A stretch of 64,000 nt of DNA from Corynebacterium urinipleomorphum (GTDB lineage: Bacteria; Actinomycetota; Actinomycetes; Mycobacteriales; Mycobacteriaceae). Below, one piece after another: positions 38,834 through 48,134 of the stretch. The stretch lies in assembly GCF_900155535.1 (NCBI RefSeq), contig NZ_LT706965.1:363746-427745 (forward strand). Reading direction: 5' to 3'. The first letter of the stretch is position 1. Each line of letters begins with the position of its first letter. The notes beneath the pieces are model-generated. The model saw nothing but the letters and a program-made list of their open reading frames with translations, did not search any database and was not told the DNA's origin. A program made the position numbers and the translations under genes.

Positions 38834-40297
38834 CTAAGCGAGACCGGATGCCGCACGGATAGCACCCGTGAGTTCGTCCGCAGCGGAGACATTGGTTGAG
38901 AATTCAGCAGCCTCGCTCAGACCTCTATCGGCCCCGCCCTGTCCGACATGAACGATAGTCAACGATATTTTCTTGTCCCTTGCGGCAGTGAGTGCCTGGA
39001 TTGCTGAATCATCGGAGCTGTCGGCGGTGCCCGAGGTAATGAGCACAATCCGGACCGGTGCCTCTCCCGTTGCTTCCGATTCGACGTAATCCACGGCAGC
39101 GGTGACAGCCTCGCGCGTCAAAGGCTCGCCGTCGTTGATGAATCGGTGGGCTGTACCGGCGACATCGTCAGCGTTACCGGTGAAAGAGATGTTCGCGCGG
39201 TATCCCTGGGTCACGCCAGGAGTGAGTGGGGAAGAGTAATTCCACAGTGCGACGGAGTGACCCGAACTGGTCAAGTCCGCCACTGAGGCATCGATGGCGT
39301 CTGCAGCATCATCGTTGAAGGCTGACATAGCGGCGGAAGTGTCCAGAAGGAACAGCGTGTTTGTTGCTTCACTGGGGGCGCTACCGTTTGAGTCGGTACC
39401 GGCACTGGTGCCGGCCGTGTCGGAGGCACTCTCGGAGCCGGGGATCCGTCGACCACCTTCTGGTACCGCAGCAGCCCACACCCCGTCGGAGAGTTCGCTC
39501 AGGGCTTTTTGGTTCCCGCCGTGAGAGTCCGCAAAGGACGTGCCAGCGTCTTCTGCGAAGTTTTGGGCGGCGCGACTCTGTTCCTCGGTGACATCATCTG
39601 TTGTGGTCAGCGGGATAGCAGAATAAAGCAGTTCGGCACCGTCGAGGGGTGCAAAGGCTATTCCCTCTGGAGCAGAATCCTGAGCGGTCGCGACCACCTT
39701 TTGCGTGGACGCGGAGGCTTCAGAGACGGTTGTGACGCGCTGTTCTTGGAGCGCCGAGATTGCAGAGTCGTCGGAGTCGGCGATCGCGTCGGCAACGATC
39801 GCGGACGCCTCTGGTTGCTCTCCCGTGGGGAAGAGGACATCACTCAAAGCCGGGGTGCCTCCGTCCGTGCTGAGTGATCCACCCGAGACACCGACAACGG
39901 TGGAGTACACGGTAGGGGGCTCGTTCGTCGCTGCGCTGCGGCCGGCTTGGGAGAGCTCCTCCTTCGCCACCGGCGAGAACGGGGCGATGTACACGGCGGC
40001 GTCGTGGAGGGAATCGACGTATTCCGGCTTCACGCAATAGTCGCGGACGACGGGGTTGGTGGCCACATAGGCGTCGATAAGCTGTTGCCCGACTTTCTTG
40101 TTCGCGGCGGCGACGGGAAGAGCGAGATCGCCGGAGACGCACTCGGGCTGGCCGCCAGAGGCTGCATCCGAATCGGAATCATTGTCGCGCATGAAAAACA
40201 CCGTGACTGCAACGAGCAACAGGGCGAGGGCAGCGATGAGCGCGATCAACCCTTTCGACAGGGAATAGTTGTTCTTTCCGGTGGAGTGCCGTCCCAT
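38834..40297 (-). CDS. membrane-anchored binding-protein-like protein with C-terminal VWA domain
   Basis: The 487-residue protein has a basic N terminus, one transmembrane segment (about residues 16-35) and an acidic linker. An extracytoplasmic domain follows with a cysteine pair (PECVSGDL, RDYCVKPE), then a Ser/Gly-rich spacer. The VWA-like domain starts LFLLDTSAAM at about residue 318. The adhesion-site motif is DTSAA, so the second serine is lost and metal binding may be weakened. This is the second binding-protein/VWA architecture in the window after 9082-10665. AAAGGAG precedes ATG 40297. Confidence 0.75.
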   Translation of the reverse strand: MGRHSTGKNNYSLSKGLIALIAALALLLVAVTVFFMRDNDSDSDAASGGQPECVSGDLALPVAAANKKVGQQLIDAYVATNPVVRDYCVKPEYVDSLHDAAVYIAPFSPVAKEELSQAGRSAATNEPPTVYSTVVGVSGGSLSTDGGTPALSDVLFPTGEQPEASAIVADAIADSDDSAISALQEQRVTTVSEASASTQKVVATAQDSAPEGIAFAPLDGAELLYSAIPLTTTDDVTEEQSRAAQNFAEDAGTSFADSHGGNQKALSELSDGVWAAAVPEGGRRIPGSESASDTAGTSAGTDSNGSAPSEATNTLFLLDTSAAMSAFNDDAADAIDASVADLTSSGHSVALWNYSSPLTPGVTQGYRANISFTGNADDVAGTAHRFINDGEPLTREAVTAAVDYVESEATGEAPVRIVLITSGTADSSDDSAIQALTAARDKKISLTIVHVGQGGADRGLSEAAEFSTNVSAADELTGAIRAASGLA

Positions 40298-40336
40298 GAC
40301 CCAGGCTCCTTTCGAGCAGACAACGTCCCCGATAGC

Positions 40337-41212
40337 TTAACCGTTGAGAACGTCTTCGAGGATCGCGACAAGGCGGTGTCGCAAGGGTTCTGCGCGTGCG
40401 GCAAAGGCGCGTTGTCGTGCGACGTACTGCGCTTTCCCTTCCGCCATTTCAATCGGAACGACCCCATACCCGAGGCCGCGGCAATCGTACGGGGAGGCCT
40501 CCATGTCCAGCAGGCGGATATCGCGGGCAAGCTCGAAGCAATCAAGAAGTAACTCGCCCGGCACCAGGGGCCCCATCTTTGCCGCCCACTTGAACAAATC
40601 CATGCCTGCGTGAAGGCATCCGCTTTGCTCGTGGTTCGGTCTTGCCGTGTTTTCCAACACCGTCAAATTCAGCGGTTTGGCGGGCGGGGTGAAGAACCGG
40701 TAGGCGTCGTAATGCGTGCATTTGATGTCGTGAGCTTCAAGGACGTCGTTGGTGCGATCGGTGCCTAGGCGAAGGGGGAGGTCATGGCGAGTTTGACCCT
40801 GGCGGTAGACCATGGCCCACTCGTGCAGGCCAAAGCAATCGAACTGCGTCCGGTTTGTCTGCGTGGCACGTAGCAAGAGCAGGAGATTCTCCATGTCCGT
40901 GCGGCGGTGGGAGAGAAACGCGTGCACATCCGCTGTGACGCTGCCATCGGGGCAAAGGCTGTAATCGCGCCACTGTGCGTGCGGTGAGTCAGCAGCGTCA
41001 TCGAGTACCACTCGCGCGCCTGGGTGCCAGCGCAAGACGTGGGACGGGCGGACCGCGTAATAGTCAAAAAGAAAGTCCCAGATCGGGTGCTTCTCGCCCC
41101 GGGAGCGACGTTTCAAGTGCGGGTCGATCCATATGCGGGCGCGCTCTTCGTGTTGGGCGATGCAATCAGACCATTCCTCGCGGGCGAGCCTGGTAGAAGC
41201 GTCGGTGGGCAT
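40337..41212 (-). CDS. conserved actinobacterial protein, function unknown
   Basis: The 291-residue soluble protein has no membrane segment or signal peptide. Conserved-looking motifs are HPIWDFLFDYYAVRPSHV near the N terminus, CFGLHEWAMVYR in the middle and SPYDCRGLGYGVVPIE near the end. It has many His, Asp and Cys residues that could bind metal. Some annotations call such proteins 3-methyladenine DNA glycosylases, but no glycosylase helix-hairpin-helix is visible. It lies between a CNNM transporter gene (8-base gap) and a VWA gene. Confidence 0.7.
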   Translation of the reverse strand: MPTDASTRLAREEWSDCIAQHEERARIWIDPHLKRRSRGEKHPIWDFLFDYYAVRPSHVLRWHPGARVVLDDAADSPHAQWRDYSLCPDGSVTADVHAFLSHRRTDMENLLLLLRATQTNRTQFDCFGLHEWAMVYRQGQTRHDLPLRLGTDRTNDVLEAHDIKCTHYDAYRFFTPPAKPLNLTVLENTARPNHEQSGCLHAGMDLFKWAAKMGPLVPGELLLDCFELARDIRLLDMEASPYDCRGLGYGVVPIEMAEGKAQYVARQRAFAARAEPLRHRLVAILEDVLNG

Positions 41213-41220
41213 GGTGGAGC

Positions 41221-42273
41221 CTAATCGTCCTCGTGCGTCCAGTCGGACACAGTGCCAACGTATTCCTCGATCAAGTCCTCCAAGGCGAGCACTCCGACCA
41301 GCTCACCGTTATCGCGGACTTGCGCCATGTGGGCGGAGCGGCGGTGCATAGACGTCAGAGCGTCGTCGAGGCTGCCGGAACCGTCGACAATGCTCAACCG
41401 GCGAATGCGGTTCTGCGGGATGACCGGGTTGGCCGCCTCGGATTCGAGCAGGTCCAACACGTCCTTCACATGGATGTAGCCCACCAGCGCGCCTGCGGAT
41501 CCCTCGACGGGAAAGCGGGAGAATCCGGTTTCCTGAACCGCCTTCTCCAACGCCGACAGAGCAATACCGCCGCGGGAATAGGGGATGGTCACGACATCCT
41601 CGATCGGAATCATGACCTCCTTGAAGCTGCGGTGTTCGGAGGAAAGGGCGTTGGCCAGGCGTGCGGTCTCCTCCGCATCCAGCAGGCCTTCCTGCCGCGA
41701 TTCCTGGATCATCGTGGCAAGCTGCTCCTGATCCACCGTGGCATCCAGCTCGTCACGCTGCTCCACGCCGAAGAGGTGAAGCGTGAAGCGGGCGAGCTCG
41801 TTCAATGCGTAGATGAGCGGGCGGGTGAGCTTCACCCACACGTCCATCGCCGGGGTGAGCCACACCGCGAGGGTTTCCGGTCCCGCAATGGAGATATTCT
41901 TCGGAATCATCTCGCCGAAAATGATGTGCAGCACCGTGATGATCAGCAGAGCGATGACAAACGACAGCGGGTGCAGGAGATTCTCCGGTACTCCGAGGCC
42001 CGTGAACGGTGCCTCGAGGAAGTGCGCAATAGCGGGTTCAGCCACTTTGCCCAGGATGAGGGAAGCGATGGTGATACCGAACTGGGCTCCCGCAAGGTAA
42101 ATGGACAGGTGCTCGGTGGCATTCAATGCCCTGCGGGCCCCCGTCTTGCCCTGCGCCAGCATCGACTCGAGCCGGTCTTTGCGTGAGGAGACCAGCGCGA
42201 ACTCTGTGGCCACGAAAAAAGCGTTGGCCAGAAGCAAAACGACGATGAGGAGGGAAGCTACCCAGATACTCAT
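41221..42273 (-). CDS. CNNM/CorC-family membrane transporter, second of a pair
   Basis: The 350-residue protein has an N-terminal DUF21 membrane domain (four hydrophobic segments, NAFFVATEFALVSSRKDRLE) and a CBS pair at about residues 210-340 (VMIPIEDVVTIPYSR). It lacks the C-terminal CorC_HlyC domain of its neighbour. CNNM proteins are linked to magnesium export. ATG 42273 overlaps the stop of the preceding gene as ATGA; the longer GTG start at 42282 is less likely. Confidence 0.87.
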   Translation of the reverse strand: MSIWVASLLIVVLLLANAFFVATEFALVSSRKDRLESMLAQGKTGARRALNATEHLSIYLAGAQFGITIASLILGKVAEPAIAHFLEAPFTGLGVPENLLHPLSFVIALLIITVLHIIFGEMIPKNISIAGPETLAVWLTPAMDVWVKLTRPLIYALNELARFTLHLFGVEQRDELDATVDQEQLATMIQESRQEGLLDAEETARLANALSSEHRSFKEVMIPIEDVVTIPYSRGGIALSALEKAVQETGFSRFPVEGSAGALVGYIHVKDVLDLLESEAANPVIPQNRIRRLSIVDGSGSLDDALTSMHRRSAHMAQVRDNGELVGVLALEDLIEEYVGTVSDWTHEDD

Positions 42274-43652
42274 GCGGACCACCTCGCAGCCTCTTCATCG
42301 GACACGGGCGTGAGGATCGCCTTGTCCAGTCGCCGTCCTTCCATGACGGAGACGCGTGCGAGCCAGCGGCCAGCATTACCGGATTCAAAATCGTCCTGGA
42401 CTTCATTGTCGGGGAGGGGAAGAAGCACCGAGTCTCCAACCTGGGGGACCCGGCCCAAGGCCGACATGATCAAGCCGCCGAGGGTCTCGTACGGGCCGTC
42501 CGGCGCCAGGTAACTCGTCCGCTCCGATAACTCGTCGAGACGGACCAGACCTGAAACTTCCCAGGACGTGCCGAAGCGGTGGAAATCCCGCTCCGACTCG
42601 CGGTCGTCGTACTCGTCGTACACTTCGCCGAGAATCTCCTCGACAACATCCTCGATGGTGACCAAGCCCTGGGTGCCGCCGTACTCGTCGGCGACAAGCA
42701 CCATCTGGGAGCCAGCGGAGCGCACCTGGTTGAGCACGGCGTCGCCATCCAAGGTGCCGGGAACGAAGGAGACAGGTTTGGCCAGCGATCCGAGCAGAGT
42801 CGTAGCTCGCTCGTCCCGCGGAACCGAGAAAGCATCCTTGATGTGCACGAGCCCGACTGTGTCATCCAAGTCGCCGCGTCGGACCGGGAAACGGGAGTGG
42901 CCGGTCTCAATGGCCAACGCAATGAGGTCGCTGACCGTGTCCTCAACGTCGAGGGAATTGACCGTGGAACGGGGGGACATGACCTCCTCTGCGGTGGTCT
43001 CTCCGAATTGGAGCGAGCGGTCAAGCATCTTCGCGGTGGTGGCGTCGAGACCTCCAGCTTCGGCAGAGCTGCGCACCATTGCGCCGAGCTCCGGACCCGA
43101 TCGGGCCGAGGCCAGCTCATCGGCGGGCTCGATACCCAGCTTGCGCACAAACCAGTTCGCGGATGCGTTCAACGCTTTGATGAACCAGGAGAACACTGTG
43201 TTGAATGCGTTGACCGGCGGCACAACGAAGCGGGCAGTTTCCAAGGGTTTGGAAATAGCCACGTTCTTGGGCACCAACTCACCGAACACCATGGACAAGG
43301 TCGTGGCCACGATGAGCGCCAGCACGAGCGCCACCGGGCGCGAGGCGGACTCGGAGAGCCCGACGAGCTCCAGCAGCGGGCCGAAGAACCGGGCGAGCAC
43401 GGGCTCTGCGAGAAAGCCCGTCGCGAGCGTGGTGATGGTGATGCCCAGCTGCGCACCGGACAGTACAAACGAAAGATTGCCGTGGTCGCGCTGAACGGCA
43501 CGGGCGGTCTTATCGCCTTTTTCTTGCACGTGCGCTTCGATCGTGGAGCGTTCGAGGCCGGTCATGGCGAACTCAATTGCCACGAACAAGCCGGTGGATG
43601 CGGTGAGCAGAACGAAGCCGACAAGGGCGAGGATGGAAATCAGTATGTCCAT
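42270..43652 (-). CDS. CNNM/CorC-family membrane transporter, first of a pair
   Basis: The 460-residue protein has DUF21 (STGLFVAIEFAMTGLERSTIEAH is the start), a CBS pair with VMSPRSTVNSLD and VADEYGGTQGLVTIEDVVEE, and a C-terminal CorC_HlyC domain (about residues 365-455). Paired CNNM genes of unequal length are common in actinobacteria and may form heterodimers. It begins six bases after the DEAD-box helicase stop. Confidence 0.9.
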   Translation of the reverse strand: MDILISILALVGFVLLTASTGLFVAIEFAMTGLERSTIEAHVQEKGDKTARAVQRDHGNLSFVLSGAQLGITITTLATGFLAEPVLARFFGPLLELVGLSESASRPVALVLALIVATTLSMVFGELVPKNVAISKPLETARFVVPPVNAFNTVFSWFIKALNASANWFVRKLGIEPADELASARSGPELGAMVRSSAEAGGLDATTAKMLDRSLQFGETTAEEVMSPRSTVNSLDVEDTVSDLIALAIETGHSRFPVRRGDLDDTVGLVHIKDAFSVPRDERATTLLGSLAKPVSFVPGTLDGDAVLNQVRSAGSQMVLVADEYGGTQGLVTIEDVVEEILGEVYDEYDDRESERDFHRFGTSWEVSGLVRLDELSERTSYLAPDGPYETLGGLIMSALGRVPQVGDSVLLPLPDNEVQDDFESGNAGRWLARVSVMEGRRLDKAILTPVSDEEAARWSA

Positions 43653-43658
43653 GAGTGG

Positions 43659-44978
43659 TTACGACTCTTTGCGCCTGGAACTCCTTCTGCGGCGGCGCCC
43701 ACCGTTACTGTTGGTGCGAGCAGTGCCCTGTTGCCGCCCGCGCCGCGATCCACCCGAACGCTGGTTGCGCTTCTGAGCGGGTGCCGCGGTCTGGCCCGGC
43801 GGGGGAAGCGGGTCACCGGACGGTTCCCGCGCTCCCGTGATCTTAGCAAGCTCCGTCGACCCTGCGCTAACCTGGACTTTCTCCGCGTCGACCCCTGCCT
43901 TTCGCAGAAGGGTGTCCACGTCTTTCCGTTGCTCGTCCATCACGAGTGTGACAACGGTGCCTTCGGTGCCCGCCCGTGCAGTTCTGCCGGCGCGGTGCAA
44001 GTACGCCTTGTGCTCGGCAGGGGGGTCGATGTGCACGACGAGGGAGACATCGCTGATGTCGATGCCGCGTGCGGCGATATCCGTGGCCACGAGCACCGGT
44101 AACGACCCGTCGGCAAAGCCCTCGATGGCGCGGGTGCGAGCGCCCTGACCCTTGTCACCGTGGATGCCCTGGGCGTTCACGCCGACGCGGCGCAGCTTCT
44201 TCACCTGCCGGTCCACGCCGTGCTTCGTCCGCATGAACATGATGGTCTTTCCCTCGCGGGCGGCGATGAGCGGGACAATCTCATTGCGGGACTCGCGGTC
44301 GCCCACCAGAAGTTGGTAGTGCTCCATTGAATCGACGGCAGCAGCTGCGGGCGCAGTCGAGTGCGTCACGGGATCATCGAGATAGCCCCGCACGAGCTTA
44401 TCGACGTCCCCGTCAAGCGTCGCCGAGAACAGCAGACGCTGGCCGGTGTCCGGTGTGGCGTCGAGAAGCTTGCGCACCTGCGGCAGGAAGCCCATGTCCG
44501 CCATCTGGTCCGCTTCGTCGATCGCCGTGATTGCCACGTCGTCGAAGCTCAACTTGCCTTGGTTAATCAGGTCCTGCGCGCGTCCGGGCGTGGCCACGAG
44601 AACATCGACGGGTGCGGCGAGAGCACGGATGTGATTGTTGATGTTCACGCCACCGACGACCTCAATGACGCGGAGATTCACGGCGGCGGCCGGTTCGTCG
44701 AGGCGTTGGCGGATTTGGGCGGCGAGCTCACGGGTGGGGGCGAGGATGAGGCCCCGTGGACGTCCCGGGCGCGATGGAGCGCCGGCAAGGAGCGCGAGCA
44801 TAGGCAACCCGAAAGTGAAAGTCTTGCCGGAGCCGGTCGGACCGCGGCCGAGGACATCGCGGCCGCTGAGAACAGCCGGAATAGCAGCCTGCTGGATGGG
44901 AAAGGGTTCAGTGATGTTCTGATTGTCCAGCACATCGACGATGGGGCGTGGAAGACCGAGGTCTAAAAAAGAAGGCAC
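43659..44978 (-). CDS. DEAD-box RNA helicase
   Basis: The 439-residue protein has Walker A PTGSGKT, the DEAD motif in AIDEADQMADMGF, SAT and HRAGRTARAG. It ends in a short basic tail of Arg, Gly and Ser (RRRRRSSRRKES). It is RhlE-like, probably acting in RNA folding or ribosome assembly. The start is GTG 44978, with TAGACT seven bases upstream and no ribosome-binding site, so the message is likely leaderless. It heads a minus-strand run of five genes. Confidence 0.92.
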   Translation of the reverse strand: MPSFLDLGLPRPIVDVLDNQNITEPFPIQQAAIPAVLSGRDVLGRGPTGSGKTFTFGLPMLALLAGAPSRPGRPRGLILAPTRELAAQIRQRLDEPAAAVNLRVIEVVGGVNINNHIRALAAPVDVLVATPGRAQDLINQGKLSFDDVAITAIDEADQMADMGFLPQVRKLLDATPDTGQRLLFSATLDGDVDKLVRGYLDDPVTHSTAPAAAAVDSMEHYQLLVGDRESRNEIVPLIAAREGKTIMFMRTKHGVDRQVKKLRRVGVNAQGIHGDKGQGARTRAIEGFADGSLPVLVATDIAARGIDISDVSLVVHIDPPAEHKAYLHRAGRTARAGTEGTVVTLVMDEQRKDVDTLLRKAGVDAEKVQVSAGSTELAKITGAREPSGDPLPPPGQTAAPAQKRNQRSGGSRRGRQQGTARTNSNGGRRRRRSSRRKES

Positions 44979-45011
44979 CGGGGGAAGTCTACCGACCGCC
45001 CCACGGTGCCT
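44963..45011 (-). terminator. gnd terminator containing the helicase promoter and start codon
   Basis: On the minus strand AGGCACCG (45011-45004) pairs with CGGTGCCT (44980-44973), then TCTTTTTT follows. The loop contains TAGACT (44991-44986), a -10 placed seven bases before helicase GTG 44978, and that GTG lies in the right arm. The element therefore ends gnd transcripts and starts helicase transcripts. Confidence 0.65.
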
Positions 45012-45025
45012 GGGTTAACGCAACG

Positions 45026-46483
45026 CTAGTAGGTGATTTCCTCGCGTTCGCCGGACCAAGTGGTGTGGTACGTGCCTTCCATGTCGACGCGCTTGTAGGT
45101 GTGGGCACCGAAGAAGTCGCGCTGGCCCTGGATCAGCGCCGCCGGCAGACGGTCGGAGCGCAGCGAGTCGTAGTAGGAGAGGCTGGAAGCGAAGACCGGG
45201 ATCGGCAGACCCAGCTGGGTGGCGGTGACCACCACGCGGCGCCAGGAATCGATCAATCCGTTCTCCAGCTCGCCGCGGAAGTACGGGTCAAGCAGCAAGG
45301 ACGGCAATTCCGGATCGTTGTTGTACGCCTCGGTAATGCGGTTGAGGAATTTCGCGCGGATGATGCAGCCGCCGCGCCAGATGGTGGCCAAGTCCTGCGG
45401 TTTGAGGCCCCAGCCGTACTCCTGGGAGCCGGCGTTGATTTCGTCGAAACCCTGAGCGTAGGCCACGAGCTTGGAGGCGTAGAGCGCACGACGGACATCC
45501 TCGACGAACTGCTGCTTGTCCACGCCGAGGGACTCGAGCGTGGCCGTTTCGCCTGAAGGCAAGCCAGTCTTCTTGACTGCCTCGCGCTGGGCGAGAGCCG
45601 AGGACAACGCACGTGCGAATACCGCCTCGCCGATACCGGTAGTGGGCACTCCCAGATCCAGCGCTTCCTTGACGGTCCAGCGACCGGTGCCCTTCTGGCC
45701 GGCCGCGTCGACAATGACGTCGATGAAGGGCTTGCCCGTCTTCGCGTCCACCTGGCGCAGAACCTCGGCCGTGATCTCGATGAGGTAAGAATCGAGGTCG
45801 CCCTGGTTCCACTTGGAGAAGATATCCGCAAGTTCAGCTGGCTCGATGCCTGCGGCGTAGCGGAGCAGGTGGTATGCCTCGCCGATGACCTGCATGTCGG
45901 CATACTCGATGCCGTTGTGAACCATCTTGACAAAGTGGCCTGCACCGTCCGGTCCGATGTGCGTCACGCAGGGGACACCGTCGACCTTTGCGGAGATGTC
46001 CTCCAGCAGGGGACCGAGGGTCTCCCAGGACTCCTTCGGTCCGCCCGGCATGATGGACGGGCCGCGCAGCGCGCCCTCCTCGCCGCCAGAGATACCGGCG
46101 CCGACGAAGTGGCGGCCCTTGGCGGCGACTTCCTTCTCGCGGCGGATTGTGTCGGTGAACAGCGAGTTGCCGCCGTCGATGATGATGTCGCCTTCATCCA
46201 TCGCTTCGACGAGCTGGTCGATAACAGCATCAGTCGCCTTGCCCGCCTGCACCATGATCACGGCCTTGCGCGGGCGCTCCAGGGAGGCGACGAAGTCCTC
46301 GATCGTCTCGGACGGAATGAACGACCCTTCGTCGCCGTACTGCTCCATCACCGCGCGGGTCTTTTCAGGCGAGCGGTTGAAGATGGCCACGGTGTGGCCG
46401 CGGGACGCGAAGTTGCGGGCCAGGTTGGAGCCCATGACTGCCATGCCGACAACGCCGATTTGAGCGAGATTCTCATTAGTCAT
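45026..46483 (-). CDS. gnd: 6-phosphogluconate dehydrogenase, decarboxylating
   Basis: The enzyme oxidises 6-phosphogluconate to ribulose 5-phosphate, CO2 and NADPH in the pentose phosphate pathway. The 485-residue protein has GVVGMAVMGSNLARNFASRG, the IDGGNS and GAGISGGEEGA motifs, HIGPDGAGHFVKMVHNGIEYADMQ and a normal C terminus. ATG 46483 is chosen because TATGCT lies seven bases upstream (46496-46491), leaderless-style; the extension to 46495 would run into it. Confidence 0.96.
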   Translation of the reverse strand: MTNENLAQIGVVGMAVMGSNLARNFASRGHTVAIFNRSPEKTRAVMEQYGDEGSFIPSETIEDFVASLERPRKAVIMVQAGKATDAVIDQLVEAMDEGDIIIDGGNSLFTDTIRREKEVAAKGRHFVGAGISGGEEGALRGPSIMPGGPKESWETLGPLLEDISAKVDGVPCVTHIGPDGAGHFVKMVHNGIEYADMQVIGEAYHLLRYAAGIEPAELADIFSKWNQGDLDSYLIEITAEVLRQVDAKTGKPFIDVIVDAAGQKGTGRWTVKEALDLGVPTTGIGEAVFARALSSALAQREAVKKTGLPSGETATLESLGVDKQQFVEDVRRALYASKLVAYAQGFDEINAGSQEYGWGLKPQDLATIWRGGCIIRAKFLNRITEAYNNDPELPSLLLDPYFRGELENGLIDSWRRVVVTATQLGLPIPVFASSLSYYDSLRSDRLPAALIQGQRDFFGAHTYKRVDMEGTYHTTWSGEREEITY

Positions 46484-46591
46484 GCCCAAAAGCATACGCA
46501 GGCCGTCTCGCTGCCCGCAGTGAATATGCCTTGAAATCCAGACTGGTCAATAACCGCACACGGTCTGCTTTTGTTGCTAAAATCACACTTC

Positions 46592-47050
46592 ATGAACGCT
46601 AGTGACGTACAGAACATCGATTTAAGTAAACTCCTGGCCACGGTGAAGGAGCGCCAGCTCAACGAGCAGGAACTTGCCCTCCTCAACGCAAACCACGTGG
46701 AGTTCGACACATTCATCGGTCTACACTTCACCGACTTCGGTCCGGAGCGCATCGCCGCGACGGTGGAGGCTGACCCGCGCCACCACCAGCCGGCAGGCCA
46801 GGTCAACGGCGGCGTGTTCTGTTCCATCGGGGAGAGTATGGGATCCTATGCAGGCTTCGTCGCCGCCGGCGTTCCGGTCGTGGGCATGAACAATAACACC
46901 GACCTCATTCGTCCGGTCACCTCCGGCACGATTGAGGCCGAGGCCATTGCCATCCACGTTGGCCGACGTACCCAGATCTGGCGCATCGAAATGAAGCAGG
47001 ACGGCAAGATCGCGGCTATCACGACCCTGCGCACCATGGTCATGGGGTGA
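46592..47050 (+). CDS. PaaI-type hot-dog thioesterase
   Basis: The 152-residue protein has a hot-dog fold with HHQPAGQVNGGVFCSIGESMGSYAG, where the Asn-Gly-Gly turn and Glu form the family active site, and NNNTDLIRPV. It should hydrolyse acyl- or aryl-CoA; the substrate is unknown. An extended TGCTAAAAT -10 at 46575-46583 lies eight bases before ATG 46592, so the upstream TTG at 46571 is rejected. It is divergent from gnd and convergent with corA. Confidence 0.9.
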   Translation: MNASDVQNIDLSKLLATVKERQLNEQELALLNANHVEFDTFIGLHFTDFGPERIAATVEADPRHHQPAGQVNGGVFCSIGESMGSYAGFVAAGVPVVGMNNNTDLIRPVTSGTIEAEAIAIHVGRRTQIWRIEMKQDGKIAAITTLRTMVMG

Positions 47051-47054
47051 CGGC

Positions 47055-48134
47055 TTAGAGCCAGTGGTTCTTCCGGAACCACCAGTACATGCCCAGGATG
47101 GATCCGAACATGACCAGGAGCACAACGGGGTAGGCGTAGTGCCACCCGAGCTCCGGCATGTACTCGAAGTTCATGCCGTACACGCCGGCGATCATGGTCG
47201 GTAGCGCCGCCATACCGACAACAGCTGAGATCGTGCGCATGTCGCTGTTCTGCTGCATGGAGACCTTGGCCACCGAGGCGTCGAGAAGCGAAGAAAGCCG
47301 CTCGTCGAAGCCAGAGACGTGGTCGCTGACGATCATGGCGTTGTCCTGCACGTCGCGCAGGTAAGAGCGGATCGGCTTGCTCAGCAGGTCCTTGTGCAGC
47401 GTCAACCCTGAACGAAGTGCGGGGCCGAGCGGATCGGTGGCGTGGCGCATCTCCAAGACCTCACGTTTGTACATGTAGATCTTGTCGATGTTGATGAGGT
47501 GCCGCGGCGTGAATACCTCGTTCTCCAGCTCGTCGACGTCGCTGGAGAGGAAGGTGGTGACCTTCATGTAGTTCTCCACGATGTGATCGGCGACCTTCCA
47601 TGCCACCGCGGCGGGGCCGAGAGAAGAGATTTCCTGGTCTTCAATGAGTTCCTGCGTGAGGTTCGGCAATTCGGCATTGTGGCGGATGGTGATGACGAAG
47701 TTGTCGCCGATGAGCATCTGCACTTCACCGGTAGAAATGATCTCGCGGAGGTCGGTGACTTCCTCGTCGTCGCGGTACACCACTGTGCGGATGACAATGA
47801 AGAGCTGCTCGCCGAATCGCTCCACTTTGGGGCGCTGGTGCGCGGCGACAGCGTCCTCGACAATGAGGTCGTGGATGCCGAATTCCTCGGCGACACGCTC
47901 CATCTGCTCGGCGGACGGCTCGCGAAGAGAGAGCCACACGTACCCGTTCTCAGCTTCCTTCACTCGCTCCATAGCGGTGGTGTAATGCATCGATCCCGGA
48001 AGCGCATTACCTTCGACGAACACCCGGCAGAAGTCCACCGAGCGTTCAACCGGAACCGGCACCGGCCGATCAACCTGTTTCTGCCTAGTCTGCGTTTTGG
48101 TCTTGTTACGGGGTAGAGGAAGTTTCGGCGGCAT
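47055..48134 (-). CDS. corA: CorA-type magnesium/cobalt channel
   Basis: CorA forms a pentameric divalent-cation channel. The 359-residue protein has a cytoplasmic funnel domain and a stalk helix with the basic N-terminal tail. Two C-terminal transmembrane segments carry the selectivity signature GMNFEYMPE between them (about residues 323-331), ending in a basic tail. It is convergent with the thioesterase gene, four bases apart. No magnesium riboswitch was recognised in its 265-base upstream gap, which contains a CCCGCCC/GGGCGGG hairpin (48244-48278). Confidence 0.93.
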   Translation of the reverse strand: MPPKLPLPRNKTKTQTRQKQVDRPVPVPVERSVDFCRVFVEGNALPGSMHYTTAMERVKEAENGYVWLSLREPSAEQMERVAEEFGIHDLIVEDAVAAHQRPKVERFGEQLFIVIRTVVYRDDEEVTDLREIISTGEVQMLIGDNFVITIRHNAELPNLTQELIEDQEISSLGPAAVAWKVADHIVENYMKVTTFLSSDVDELENEVFTPRHLINIDKIYMYKREVLEMRHATDPLGPALRSGLTLHKDLLSKPIRSYLRDVQDNAMIVSDHVSGFDERLSSLLDASVAKVSMQQNSDMRTISAVVGMAALPTMIAGVYGMNFEYMPELGWHYAYPVVLLVMFGSILGMYWWFRKNHWL

